Positions 35,426 to 44,172 of a stretch of DNA of 64,000 nt are shown here, piece after piece. This stretch comes from Gardnerella vaginalis. GTDB lineage: Bacteria > Actinomycetota > Actinomycetes > Actinomycetales > Bifidobacteriaceae. Made by a program: the position numbers and the translations under genes. A model generated the notes under the pieces. The model ran no database searches. It worked only from the letters and a program-made list of their open reading frames with translations, and had not been told where the DNA came from. The stretch covers positions 248,001 to 312,000 of the forward strand of contig NZ_JBETXJ010000002.1 in the NCBI RefSeq assembly GCF_040427915.1. Reading direction: 5' to 3'. Position 1 is the first letter of the stretch; each line of letters starts with the position of its first letter.

Positions 35426-35518
35426 TTTTTTCCTTTGAAAATTATTTTAATTATCTTAGTTATTTAGTTATTTTAGTTATTTTGAATTATCTACGCGCAC
35501 TGCTTATCAGGCGCTTCA

Positions 35519-36514
35519 CTATTCTTCGCAAACATCTTCCTTAAAAAGCATTGCAAGCATTTCTTGGCAAGAGATTCCTTCTTCAAGCACGCGAGCCATT
35601 GCGCTTGCAAGCGGAGTTTCAACGCCTAAACGCTTGCCCATCGCTATAACCGCGCCAGTTGTTGGCACACCTTCAGCCACACCATTGCTTACGGCAGTTG
35701 CTTCCTCAACGCTCATGCCTTTTCCAAGATTTGATCCGAAAGTGTAGTTGCGGCTTAGAGGAGATCCGCAAGTTGCCACTAAATCGCCAAAGCCTGCAAG
35801 TCCTGCAAAAGTGCGAGAATCTGCGCCTTCCGCAACGCCCAATGCCGTCAACTCTGCAAGACCGCGCGTTTCAATCATCGCAGCCGTGTTTTCGCCGTAT
35901 CCTGCGCCTCGAGCCATGCCGACTGCGAGCGCAACCACGTTTTTAAGCGATCCGCACATTTCTACGCCGATTACGTCGGTTGATACAAACGCCTTAAAGT
36001 AACTATTTGAGCATGCTTTTGCAACGACTTCGGCATTTGCGCGATTCTCGCACGCCACAACCGCCGCTGCGTGCTGCCTTAATGCCACTTCTTTGCTTAA
36101 GTTTGGACCCGATAGTGCTGCGAAGCGGCTTCGAGGTAAGCTTAAAGCTTCGCACACAACTTCGTCCATACGCTTTCCTGTTGTGCGCTCAATGCCTTTC
36201 ATAAGCGAAACAACAATCGCATTTTGCGGAATTTTGCCAGCAAATTCTTCGAGCGCAACGCGCGCAAACTGTGCTGCAATTGCCACGACTACAATATCCG
36301 AGTTTGCTACGGCTTCTTCGCGATCCCCAGTAGCTGTCATGTTTTCTGGCAATCGCTCTACGATTGGCAGTCTCACTTCGTTGCGGTGATTATCTCGAAT
36401 GCCTTCAACAATCTGTGGCTCTATTGCCCACATTGTCACTTGATTTCCTGCATCTGCAAGCACTTGCCCAAACGCAGTACCCCAAGCTCCAGCACCCAAC
36501 ACCGTAACATTCAT
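35519..36514 (-). CDS. gpsA: Glycerol-3-phosphate dehydrogenase [NAD(P)+]
   Basis: Makes sn-glycerol 3-phosphate from dihydroxyacetone phosphate for phospholipid synthesis. The Rossmann motif is VTVLGAGAWGTAFGQVLADAG without its last residue (residues 3-22). Catalytic signatures are SLMKGIE, LSGPNLSKEV and VEMCGSLKNVVALAVGMARG, and GFGDLVATCGSPLSRN is near the C-terminal half. Length 331 is standard. It lies after plsC, and the two act one after the other in phosphatidic acid synthesis. Confidence 0.95.
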   Translation of the reverse strand: MNVTVLGAGAWGTAFGQVLADAGNQVTMWAIEPQIVEGIRDNHRNEVRLPIVERLPENMTATGDREEAVANSDIVVVAIAAQFARVALEEFAGKIPQNAIVVSLMKGIERTTGKRMDEVVCEALSLPRSRFAALSGPNLSKEVALRQHAAAVVACENRANAEVVAKACSNSYFKAFVSTDVIGVEMCGSLKNVVALAVGMARGAGYGENTAAMIETRGLAELTALGVAEGADSRTFAGLAGFGDLVATCGSPLSRNYTFGSNLGKGMSVEEATAVSNGVAEGVPTTGAVIAMGKRLGVETPLASAMARVLEEGISCQEMLAMLFKEDVCEE

Positions 36515-36720
36515 GTTTACGCCTTGCCTTTCGATTTATGAGTTTGTAAATTACTTTGGTCGTAAGCCATTTGTAGCGATTTACAACTAGTCAAGTTATA
36601 GTCAACTTAGTCAACTTTTAATCACACTATTACATAATTCTACACAGTGCGCTTTACGGATGATTCACAAAAGTTTTACGGCTTAATGAACCGCAAATTT
36701 ACAGCCACTATTCTTTGACT

Positions 36721-37650
36721 CTATTCTTTGACCCTCTTCATAAGTCTATAGTCAAAGTATCCTTCTGGTGCTTTTTCGCCGCGAATCTCTTCCATAATTT
36801 CCGTCATTCGCACGCGAATACGACGAGCTAATTCGGCAGCAGAGTCCATAGGAGGCAAATCACCCCAACTTTCCATATCTTTAAGAAGATCCGAATAATC
36901 AAGACGCGCATCGTAGCACATTACAACATTCTTCTTTGGCCATGGCCACCAATGATTGATGCTTGCAGCACCCCAGACAACGGCGCAAAATAGCGGAATT
37001 TGATGCCCCAGCCTGCGCGATGCTTCTAGTGCAATCACACCCACTCCTGGCTTCATACTCATAGGCCATTTTTGTGGGTCTCGCGTAACCGTTCCTTCTG
37101 GCCATACGCTAAGAGGTCTACCATTTGTTAGGATTTTAATCGATTCTTCCTCGATTTCACGCGCTTTTCCGCTTCTACGAGGTACTGGTTGCATTCCAAC
37201 AAGCTGGAACCATTTTCCCATGATTGGCCAATGAGCGAGTTCTGCTTTTGCCATGTATCGCGGCCTGCGGCCTTGGTGGAATAGAGACGTCATTGGCACA
37301 AAAACGTCGAACATTGTAACGTGCGTGCAAGCGGTTATAAACACGCCTTCTTCTGGCACATTTTCCAATCCCCAAGCGCGCACTTTGCAACGAGATCTAA
37401 GAACTCTAGACGTTCCTTCAAGCAGGCGTTCGGTTGCTTTTGGATTTTGCGCGTTGATTTCTGCCGTGTTTGGCGTGCGCGCTCCCGTTGGATAGTAATA
37501 AGTGGGGTCAACTAATTCGTGTGCACGCGCTAAGCGTTCTACTTGCTCATCGCTGAGCGGCTTAACTGCGCTTCTAGGCGAAGGTTTTCCTTTAGATACC
37601 ATACGTCTATTGTGCCGCAAACTATAAACCGCGAAATCTTCCACAATCAC
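36721..37650 (-). CDS. plsC: 1-acyl-sn-glycerol-3-phosphate acyltransferase
   Basis: PlsC-type membrane-associated acyltransferase adding the second acyl chain to lysophosphatidate. The acceptor motif HVTMFD (HX4D, about 112-117) and the later PEGT (SVWPEGTVTRD) are visible, with YMAKAELAHWPIMG between. It is 309 residues with a basic N-terminus. It lies 206 bp upstream of gpsA. The gap on its 5' side is filled by the composite repeats at 37667-38114. Confidence 0.88.
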   Translation of the reverse strand: MIVEDFAVYSLRHNRRMVSKGKPSPRSAVKPLSDEQVERLARAHELVDPTYYYPTGARTPNTAEINAQNPKATERLLEGTSRVLRSRCKVRAWGLENVPEEGVFITACTHVTMFDVFVPMTSLFHQGRRPRYMAKAELAHWPIMGKWFQLVGMQPVPRRSGKAREIEEESIKILTNGRPLSVWPEGTVTRDPQKWPMSMKPGVGVIALEASRRLGHQIPLFCAVVWGAASINHWWPWPKKNVVMCYDARLDYSDLLKDMESWGDLPPMDSAAELARRIRVRMTEIMEEIRGEKAPEGYFDYRLMKRVKE

Positions 37651-37666
37651 TCACATAGAAGGTTGT

Positions 37667-37799
37667 CGTTCGCACGGATTAGCCGTGCGAACGTCTTCGC
37701 TTGCGTTGAAAGCACACTGTGCTTTCAACCTTAAGCAAGCTCAGCGCTCCGAATTACCTTTTCGCGCTACGCTCTAAGCGAAAAGGCAGGTCGTCGCGC
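37667..37799 (+). repeat. Three-hairpin structured repeat (module C), copy 2
   Basis: Hairpins at 37667-37693 (CGTTCGCACGG/CCGTGCGAACG), 37705-37729 (GTTGAAAGCAC, loop ACT, GTGCTTTCAAC) and about 37757-37787 (ACCTTTTCGC/GCGAAAAGG), then the tail AGGTCGTCGCGCA. Loop ACT and the third stem are the same as in copy 1, while the second stem has five base-pair replacements. Confidence 0.75.
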
Positions 37800-37809
37800 A
37801 AGCTGGGTA

Positions 37810-37895
37810 GAGATTCGAGATTTTTCGCAGCGGATGAAGCGAACCTCAGCATGAAATGGTGATTCGCTGAAGTAGCAAGAAAAATCGAGAATCTC
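37810..37895. repeat. Hairpin module B, copy II (inverted)
   Basis: GAGATTCGAGATTTTTC and GAAAAATCGAGAATCTC bound 86 bp that match module B at 8191-8278 on the other strand. It directly follows the module C tail. Confidence 0.65.
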
Positions 37896-37930
37896 GGTGA
37901 TGAAAACTACGTAATTGTTCAAATACGTAA

Positions 37931-38114
37931 GAGGGCTGGGTGATTCTTGGTCGAACAGTATAAGAGCGGCAGCCGATACCAAATAATCCAGATGACCAAC
38001 CACTACAAACAAACTTCAACACAAAAAACAAAATCAAAGCCAAAACGGAACAACCGCAACAACAGACTACACGTAATAGGCGGAGCGTTGTGAGACAAGA
38101 ATTAGCCAGCCCTC
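37931..38114. mobile_element. MITE-like element, copy II (184 bp, inverted)
   Basis: Terminal inverted repeats GAGGGCTGGGTGATTCTTG (37931-37949) and its near-complement (38096-38114). The interior matches copy I on the opposite strand. A partial module C hairpin (38144-38165, GCGCGTTACAGCGCGC) follows and reaches the stop codon of the next gene. Confidence 0.6.
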
Positions 38115-38165
38115 GCGCAACAGTAAATAGTAAATATTAAATGTCGCTCGCGCGTTACAGCGCGC

Positions 38166-39038
38166 TCATGCAACAACTGATCGCAGTTTTGGCACAATCC
38201 TCGCTACCAACCCGTGTTTAGGCGAGCACACCCACGCTAGAACAAACATAAAAGTCGCAACCAAAACGATTGTTCCGCCAGTGGCAGTGTCTAAACTCCA
38301 AGACAGGTACATTCCAAGAATCGAAGAAGCGCAACCAATAGCAGGCGCTAAAATCATCATCTTTCCAAGTCGGTCGGTAAGCAAGCGCGCAGTTGCCGCA
38401 GGCGTGATCAAAAGCGCTAAAACAAGCACGTTTCCGATTATTTGCACAGATACTACTACAGCAATCGCAACTAAAACGTATAGCATTCCATCTAACCACG
38501 CTACTGGCAATCCCATTGCGCGGCTTGTTTCTCGATCCATTGAAACGCATACTAGCTCTTTGTGGAACATCATTAGAAGCGTTACGATTATTAGCCCTGT
38601 TATTGCTACTACAGCAATGTCGGAGTCTGGGATTCCTGTAATGGAGCCGAATAGGAACGATTCCAGGGATCCCGCATAGCCTGAAGCTTTTGATATTACT
38701 ACGATTCCGAGCGCAAATGCAGACACAAAAAATACGCCGATAAACGAGTCTTCGCGAAGTCTACGATTTTGGCTAAAGATTGATACGATTAGCGCGGTTG
38801 CAACTCCTGCTAGCGCGCCACCAAATAGCAAGTTTCCTTGCAACACAAATGCGATTGCGAGTCCTGGAAAAACGGAGTGAGCTACTGCGTCTCCAATAAA
38901 CGCCATTCCGCGCAGCACTACGTAGCATCCTACAACTCCGCATATTACGCTAGAAAGGCACGCTACTATAAGCGCTTTGAGTAAAAACCAAAGGTCTGGG
39001 TTTGTAAGGTCTTGTATAAAGTCGATTGGAGATAGCAT
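38166..39038 (-). CDS. Metal ABC transporter permease, anchored-repeat type
   Basis: A 290-residue ABC-3 (ZnuB/MntB-type) permease with about eight helices, including the conserved GGVGCYVVLRG-like segment (CGVVGCYVVLRGMAFIGDAV, about 35-54), which is the expected cytoplasmic coupling and entry region, and VLALLITPAATARLLTDRLG. It belongs with the next two genes upstream: its start overlaps the ATPase stop. Family knowledge places such permeases in Zn, Mn or Fe uptake. In actinobacteria a distinct subfamily is always next to surface 'anchored repeat' proteins, as here. Confidence 0.9.
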   Translation of the reverse strand: MLSPIDFIQDLTNPDLWFLLKALIVACLSSVICGVVGCYVVLRGMAFIGDAVAHSVFPGLAIAFVLQGNLLFGGALAGVATALIVSIFSQNRRLREDSFIGVFFVSAFALGIVVISKASGYAGSLESFLFGSITGIPDSDIAVVAITGLIIVTLLMMFHKELVCVSMDRETSRAMGLPVAWLDGMLYVLVAIAVVVSVQIIGNVLVLALLITPAATARLLTDRLGKMMILAPAIGCASSILGMYLSWSLDTATGGTIVLVATFMFVLAWVCSPKHGLVARIVPKLRSVVA

Positions 39039-39859
39039 TATTTTTCTACCACACTTTCATGCGCCATGACGCGCTCTACTGCTTTGATTAGTGGATTTTG
39101 CGCATCCACATGGAATGTTTGCACCCATTGATTTGCGTTTAACGATTCTGGAACACCGTCTCCTACTATGCTTCCGTCAAAAAGCATGATTCTAGAACAC
39201 GAGTTTATGGATCCGATTATGTCGTGCGAGCTCATCAAAATCGCTTCTCCCGACTTTGATAAATCCAAAAAAAGACTCGTGAGTAGCTCTTGAGTAGGCA
39301 TGTCTAAGCCTGTAAATGGCTCGTCTAAAAGCATCAATCGCGGTTGTCCTGCGAGAGCGCGCGCAACGAGTACGCGCTGCCTTTGGCCGCCTGAAAGCTC
39401 GCCGATTGTGCGATCCCTAAAATCCGCCATTCCTGTGCGCTCAAGAGAAGCGAGAGCTATCTCGTAGTCCTCTTTTTTTGCGCGACGCACGTAGCCAATG
39501 TGGCGAATGCGGCCCATCATTACCACGTCTAGTACGGAAAGTGGGAAATCCCACGCAATATCGTGGCGTTGTGGCACGTAACCAACGTTACTCACTCGCG
39601 AATTAATCAAAGATTCACCGCTTTTATTAGCGTGCACTTCGAGTTTTCCAGTATGCGGAATCAAACCCATAATCGCGCGGAAAAGCGTTGTTTTTCCAGC
39701 TCCATTTGCACCAAGAAGTCCCACAAATTCGCCGCTTTTAATCGTAAACGAAACGTCTTTTACAATCGTGCGACTGCCGTAACTTACGATTAAGTTTTGC
39801 GCGCTTATAACAGTATTTTCGTCCATATTCGCGTCCATATTTCCCTTATTAATCTTCAT
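39038..39859 (-). CDS. Metal ABC transporter ATP-binding subunit, anchored-repeat type
   Basis: Cytoplasmic ATPase of 273 residues with Walker A GANGAGKTT (about 53-61), Q-loop YVPQRHDI, signature LSGGQRQRV, Walker B LMLLDEPFTG and H-loop MSSHD. It drives the permease encoded immediately downstream and is 16 bp after the substrate-binding gene. Together they form a complete importer. Confidence 0.93.
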   Translation of the reverse strand: MKINKGNMDANMDENTVISAQNLIVSYGSRTIVKDVSFTIKSGEFVGLLGANGAGKTTLFRAIMGLIPHTGKLEVHANKSGESLINSRVSNVGYVPQRHDIAWDFPLSVLDVVMMGRIRHIGYVRRAKKEDYEIALASLERTGMADFRDRTIGELSGGQRQRVLVARALAGQPRLMLLDEPFTGLDMPTQELLTSLFLDLSKSGEAILMSSHDIIGSINSCSRIMLFDGSIVGDGVPESLNANQWVQTFHVDAQNPLIKAVERVMAHESVVEK

Positions 39860-39875
39860 AAATTCAACTTCAATC

Positions 39876-41720
39876 TCACTTCAAGCATTTCGCTAAAGAA
39901 TCCGCGTTCGCTCGCATCATATCCGCATAAGTTCGCACTTTAGAATCGAAAGCATCTCCATAAATCGGGCAAACTTTTACGTGCGCTTGCGCCGCAAGCT
40001 CTTTAAGCACAGACGAACGCGATATTAAATTTGGCTCCAAAAACACAGCTGGGATCTCTAAATCGCGCAAAATCTGCTGCAATCTACGCCTATCTTGCAC
40101 GCTCGGCTCACTCGAAGGATTAATCGTTACAAATCCTGCAATATTCACGCCGTAAGTTTTACCTAAGTACGCAAAAGCGTCGTGTGTTGTAACCAAATTG
40201 CGCTTCTCTTTTGGTATTGACGCCACTTTTTTGCGCATATACGCGTCTACATCTAGCAACTTGTTAATGTATCGGTCCGCATTTTCGCGATATTTACGAG
40301 CATTTTTAGGGTCCACTTCGCAAAGGCGATCTGCGATTGTGCGCACGTATGCTATGCCATTTTTTACGGATTGCCACAAATGCGGGTCAATATCTCCGTG
40401 AACGTGCTTTCCTAAAACTGCTTGCGGCAGCTGATAAATCTTTTGCCTTGCAGCTCCCAAAAACCTGTATCCTTGTTCGGCTGGTATCTCTTTTAGCGCG
40501 TTAGTTGGAACCTCTACAACCACATCGCGAGGCGCATAATACACGCGTTTTGGCGTAGTGGATCGTTTTTCTTGCAAAGTATCTACGCGGTACACAAATC
40601 CGCGTTTTGCTAAGTCGTAAGCTAAATCTGCATGACCCTTGTTCAGCACTACGCTAGCTCCACGCTTTTTGGCTATTTTTTGCGCATTTACGCCTACAGC
40701 AAATCGCATTTTAGCGTTTCCAAGACTAGAAACTACCTCGTTTTGCGCGTTTAGCATGTCGGCGTGCAATTCAAGCGTGTATTCGCCTGGCTTACTAAAC
40801 GCCCAACTTAAATGCGTGTGCGCGTCTGCTGGCAAGTCTACGTGGTCTTCTGCGCTTATGCCGTTTGCACTGTTAAAGTATGTTTCTACGCTTCCAAAAG
40901 TGCCAGTCAAGTAAGCAAAAAGCGCGCCTGGCCCTTTTACTTTTGTAGCTGTTAAGCGTATTCTATCGGACCTTTTCATGTTGTATGCGTTCGGCTTTAT
41001 TACAGTTGCGCGACCTTCTTTTGTTGCAGTTGAAGGCGCATTTGATTGCAAAGATTGACCTGACTTTTCTAGTTGGCTAGCTTGCTGTGAATTTGTTTTT
41101 GTTTTATTGAGATTGTTTAGCGAAGTTAACTCACCAGCCGCCGCCGAGGGCGATTCTTCCGCACGCTTTTGCGGATTTGCATTTGCACTGCCTTGCACGC
41201 TATGCGCTTCCTCGCTCGGTTGCGCAGCCATGCGTTCTGTAGCAAGACCTAGCCAAATCGTGTCTAAAGACACGTCTTCTACCATCGGAATAATATCTGC
41301 AGCGTGCTTCACACTTTCTTCCGCAAGCTGAACATTTGGCACGCCTTTTCGCAAATTCGCATCTAAAGCAGTAATTACGCCGTGCTCTTCCAGCATCATG
41401 TAGTTGCTAAAAGCTACATCCGCGTACACAACGTCTCTAATTGAACGTAAACGCGGCTCGTACGAATGTGGATCCGCGTTGTCTGGCACAATCGCGCTAA
41501 CGTTTGCTGCGTCTCCTGCAACATTTGCCACCATGTCTCGCAAAACGCCCGTTGTTGTTACAACGTTAATTTTCCCAGATTTTGCGTTATTCGCGCTATT
41601 TGCACGAAGCGCGTTGTTAGGCGCACCGCATGCGCCCATCGGCAGCGCGGTTAAAACTGCTAGAGCAGCAGAAACCGCGCGCTTCACACTTTTTTTACCT
41701 AGTAAATCAACGATTTTCAT
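39876..41720 (-). CDS. Metal-binding lipoprotein with inserted surface-anchor repeat
   Basis: A cluster A-I (ZnuA-like) solute-binding protein split by an insert. A hydrophobic leader ends in PMGAC, a likely lipobox (Cys about 31). Metal-ligand regions are DNADPHSYEP, HGDIDPHLWQ, TTHDAFAYLG and GDAFDSKV. Between the first two lies the repeat typical of actinobacterial anchored proteins: KGPGALFAYL, HTHLSWAFSKPGEYTLELHA and GHADLAYDL. This matches the anchored-repeat ABC substrate-binding subfamily. ATG 41718-41720 is taken; the frame opens with TTG at 41732. The insert probably docks the binding protein to the three surface proteins that share the repeat. Confidence 0.9.
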   Translation of the reverse strand: MKIVDLLGKKSVKRAVSAALAVLTALPMGACGAPNNALRANSANNAKSGKINVVTTTGVLRDMVANVAGDAANVSAIVPDNADPHSYEPRLRSIRDVVYADVAFSNYMMLEEHGVITALDANLRKGVPNVQLAEESVKHAADIIPMVEDVSLDTIWLGLATERMAAQPSEEAHSVQGSANANPQKRAEESPSAAAGELTSLNNLNKTKTNSQQASQLEKSGQSLQSNAPSTATKEGRATVIKPNAYNMKRSDRIRLTATKVKGPGALFAYLTGTFGSVETYFNSANGISAEDHVDLPADAHTHLSWAFSKPGEYTLELHADMLNAQNEVVSSLGNAKMRFAVGVNAQKIAKKRGASVVLNKGHADLAYDLAKRGFVYRVDTLQEKRSTTPKRVYYAPRDVVVEVPTNALKEIPAEQGYRFLGAARQKIYQLPQAVLGKHVHGDIDPHLWQSVKNGIAYVRTIADRLCEVDPKNARKYRENADRYINKLLDVDAYMRKKVASIPKEKRNLVTTHDAFAYLGKTYGVNIAGFVTINPSSEPSVQDRRRLQQILRDLEIPAVFLEPNLISRSSVLKELAAQAHVKVCPIYGDAFDSKVRTYADMMRANADSLAKCLK

Positions 41721-41745
41721 TAATTTTACCAATGTTTTCTACGCT

Positions 41746-44172
41746 TTATTTCAAATTCATAAGTGCTCTAAATAAGCCTCCTGCAGGTATTAGTCCACGT
41801 TTGCGTAGAACGAACAATCCAGCTGCACAAGTTCCAGAAATTGCTGTAATACCAAGGCTTAAAGCCGTGTATGCAACTACTGGCTTGCGTTTGAACAATC
41901 CTACTATTCCTCTAGGCTCTTCGCTTTTAACGCCGCTTTGCAAACTTTTTCTTAGACCTTTAACTCGTTTGGAATTGTATTTTGATTGGATGCCTTTGTT
42001 TGCATGATTTCCAATTCCGCCAGAAAGACTTACAGATCTGCCAGTTTTGCCTCGATTAGCGCTTTTCGATGCTCCAATTCCACCACCAAAGAATGACGCT
42101 CCCGAACCAGAGTTTCCTCTAGCTGCAGCTGCTAATGGCGTCGTGCCACTATTATTGCCAGAATTTCCATTATTTCCAGAATTGTCGTTGTTATTGTCGC
42201 TGTTATTATTGTTATCTTTGTTATTTTTATTGTTGTTTTGTTTGTCTTCGTCGTCGGAGTTATTCTCAGAGTCATCACCATTTTCATCAGTTTCATTTGA
42301 CTTATCATCTGAATCTCCGTCTTCGCCATCGACCTTTGTCGTAGAGCAGCTCATTGGCTTTTCCATTGGATCCACACCAATTGCAAAGTGGAAGTCTTTT
42401 GTAACTGTTTTTCCATTTGCGCTTACAGCAAAAGTAATCGTATAATATCCAGACTTTGAGAAGTCCCAGTTTAAATGCATATGCGTGTTTGCTGGGATTG
42501 TATACGTACTGTTTCCACTGCTAGACATGAGTGTTTTAGCTTTTACACCAAGTCCGCCTTGCAACCAAATTCGCACACTTCCTGGTCCTTTTACGGATTT
42601 AAGGCTGATTTTGCTTGGCTTGTGTGGGCTTAAATTCTGGTTACTCCAGCCAACCCACGGTACGCTATTTTTTTGCGTTTGTGGAAGTCTCCACACGTTA
42701 CCGTCTTTAGCTGATTTTCCAGCATAAAACACAACTTTGCTCGGGTCGCGTTTTACGTGACTTCCAGTCACGTCTTCTTGTACAGCAAATCCTATTCCGT
42801 TACCAGTTGAATATGTTGCTAAATCAACGTGACCATGTTTAATAACTAGCTTATCGCCTTGTAAATCCTTAAATTTTGAGCATTTTTTGACGGTTTTTTG
42901 CTTTTTGTTTTTGCCTTTAGATTCGGCTTCAGATCCAGATTCGGTTTCAGATCCGTTACCGCCTTCACTTTTCCCATTGCCATCTTCCTCGTCGGAACTT
43001 TGGTTAGCTAGTCCGCCATTTGGCTTGGCTCCAGGCCATGGTGTTACGTAAACTCTATTATTGTTTCCGTTTATGACTATTGAAGTGGAAGAATCTTCAT
43101 CATTTTCATCTTCATCTTCGTTGTCTTCAGATTCTTCATCTTCATTATCGCTATCGTCGCCGTCTTCGTCACTTTCGTTTGTATTCTGATTTTCGTGTTT
43201 ATTTAATTCGCCATCATCATCAGGATCTTTATCTTCTATACGAAAATATTCACCAGTAGCACCACCTTGCATATCCACATTAAACGTGTATCCTTGCGAA
43301 TCTTTAAGTATTTTCCCGTCTTTTGTTTTAACTGTTACTTCTATACCCAGACCATATTCACCTGGTTTTGTAAACACCCAATTAACATGCAAATGCGTGT
43401 TATCGTTTTTATAAAACTTGTGAGGAAAATCAGTATTAGGAGACCCTAAAACAGGTATTACCTTACCGTGAGAATCATTCTCATAAACATACACTGCTCC
43501 GCCTTCTGGAATAGTCGCAGACTTTAAGCGAAACTTTACAGTAGAAACAGTTTTACGCGGCAATGTTTGTGTTGTAAATCCTAGCCACAACTTGTTATCT
43601 TCCTGTCCTTGAGGCAAAGCCCAAACATACTCGCCACTGTTATCTTTAGGAAGGAAGCTTAATTCTTGTTCAAAATCAGATTTTTTTAATTTTGTGTTGC
43701 TTCCAAGCACAAATTCTATGCGATCAGAATTGTACCTAACACCGTTTTGGGGTACGCCTGGGAAATAATCGCCTTGCGTTCCCAACACAAGATGCCTGCT
43801 TTTATCCATATACACAGCAATGCCATCAGTATGACCCTTGTACACCTTACACTTTTCGTATCGAGTATCTGAATCCTTTGGCTTACTGGAATCTCTATCC
43901 ACAACAGCAGCTTTGCAAGCTTCTTCATTTTTAGCTTGACTAGAATCTTCATTCTTATTGTCAGAATACTGATTGGAAACTGTAGAAGAATCCTCTTGCT
44001 TAGCAGGAGCATCTTGCCCATTTTGCTCAGCAGACTCCTCTTGCGCAGCTTCACTCGCATACGCGCTACCGCAATTGCAGCAGCATATTGACGCCAAGAA
44101 TCCAAAAGATATTATTGCGCTTAAAATCGCGCTTAGTAATCTAAAGCAGATTAAGGTTGATTTATTACGCAT
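41746..44172 (-). CDS. Surface-anchored repeat protein, two repeats
   Basis: An 808-residue secreted protein. The signal region is unusual for its Cys cluster (ICCCNCGSAYA). Two repeats of the actinobacterial surface-anchored type follow: THLHVNWVFTKPGEYGLGIE (about 265-284) and THMHLNWDFSKSGYYTITFA (about 560-579), each preceded by a GHxD motif. Acidic Asp/Glu/Ser linkers and Asn/Asp-rich linkers connect them. The C-terminus has one helix (VVAYTALSLGITAISG) and a short basic tail but no LPXTG. The motif TTPLAAAARG before the end recurs as TTPLVARA in the protein encoded at 45567. It overlaps the upstream gene by 8 bp. Confidence 0.85.
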   Translation of the reverse strand: MRNKSTLICFRLLSAILSAIISFGFLASICCCNCGSAYASEAAQEESAEQNGQDAPAKQEDSSTVSNQYSDNKNEDSSQAKNEEACKAAVVDRDSSKPKDSDTRYEKCKVYKGHTDGIAVYMDKSRHLVLGTQGDYFPGVPQNGVRYNSDRIEFVLGSNTKLKKSDFEQELSFLPKDNSGEYVWALPQGQEDNKLWLGFTTQTLPRKTVSTVKFRLKSATIPEGGAVYVYENDSHGKVIPVLGSPNTDFPHKFYKNDNTHLHVNWVFTKPGEYGLGIEVTVKTKDGKILKDSQGYTFNVDMQGGATGEYFRIEDKDPDDDGELNKHENQNTNESDEDGDDSDNEDEESEDNEDEDENDEDSSTSIVINGNNNRVYVTPWPGAKPNGGLANQSSDEEDGNGKSEGGNGSETESGSEAESKGKNKKQKTVKKCSKFKDLQGDKLVIKHGHVDLATYSTGNGIGFAVQEDVTGSHVKRDPSKVVFYAGKSAKDGNVWRLPQTQKNSVPWVGWSNQNLSPHKPSKISLKSVKGPGSVRIWLQGGLGVKAKTLMSSSGNSTYTIPANTHMHLNWDFSKSGYYTITFAVSANGKTVTKDFHFAIGVDPMEKPMSCSTTKVDGEDGDSDDKSNETDENGDDSENNSDDEDKQNNNKNNKDNNNNSDNNNDNSGNNGNSGNNSGTTPLAAAARGNSGSGASFFGGGIGASKSANRGKTGRSVSLSGGIGNHANKGIQSKYNSKRVKGLRKSLQSGVKSEEPRGIVGLFKRKPVVAYTALSLGITAISGTCAAGLFVLRKRGLIPAGGLFRALMNLK

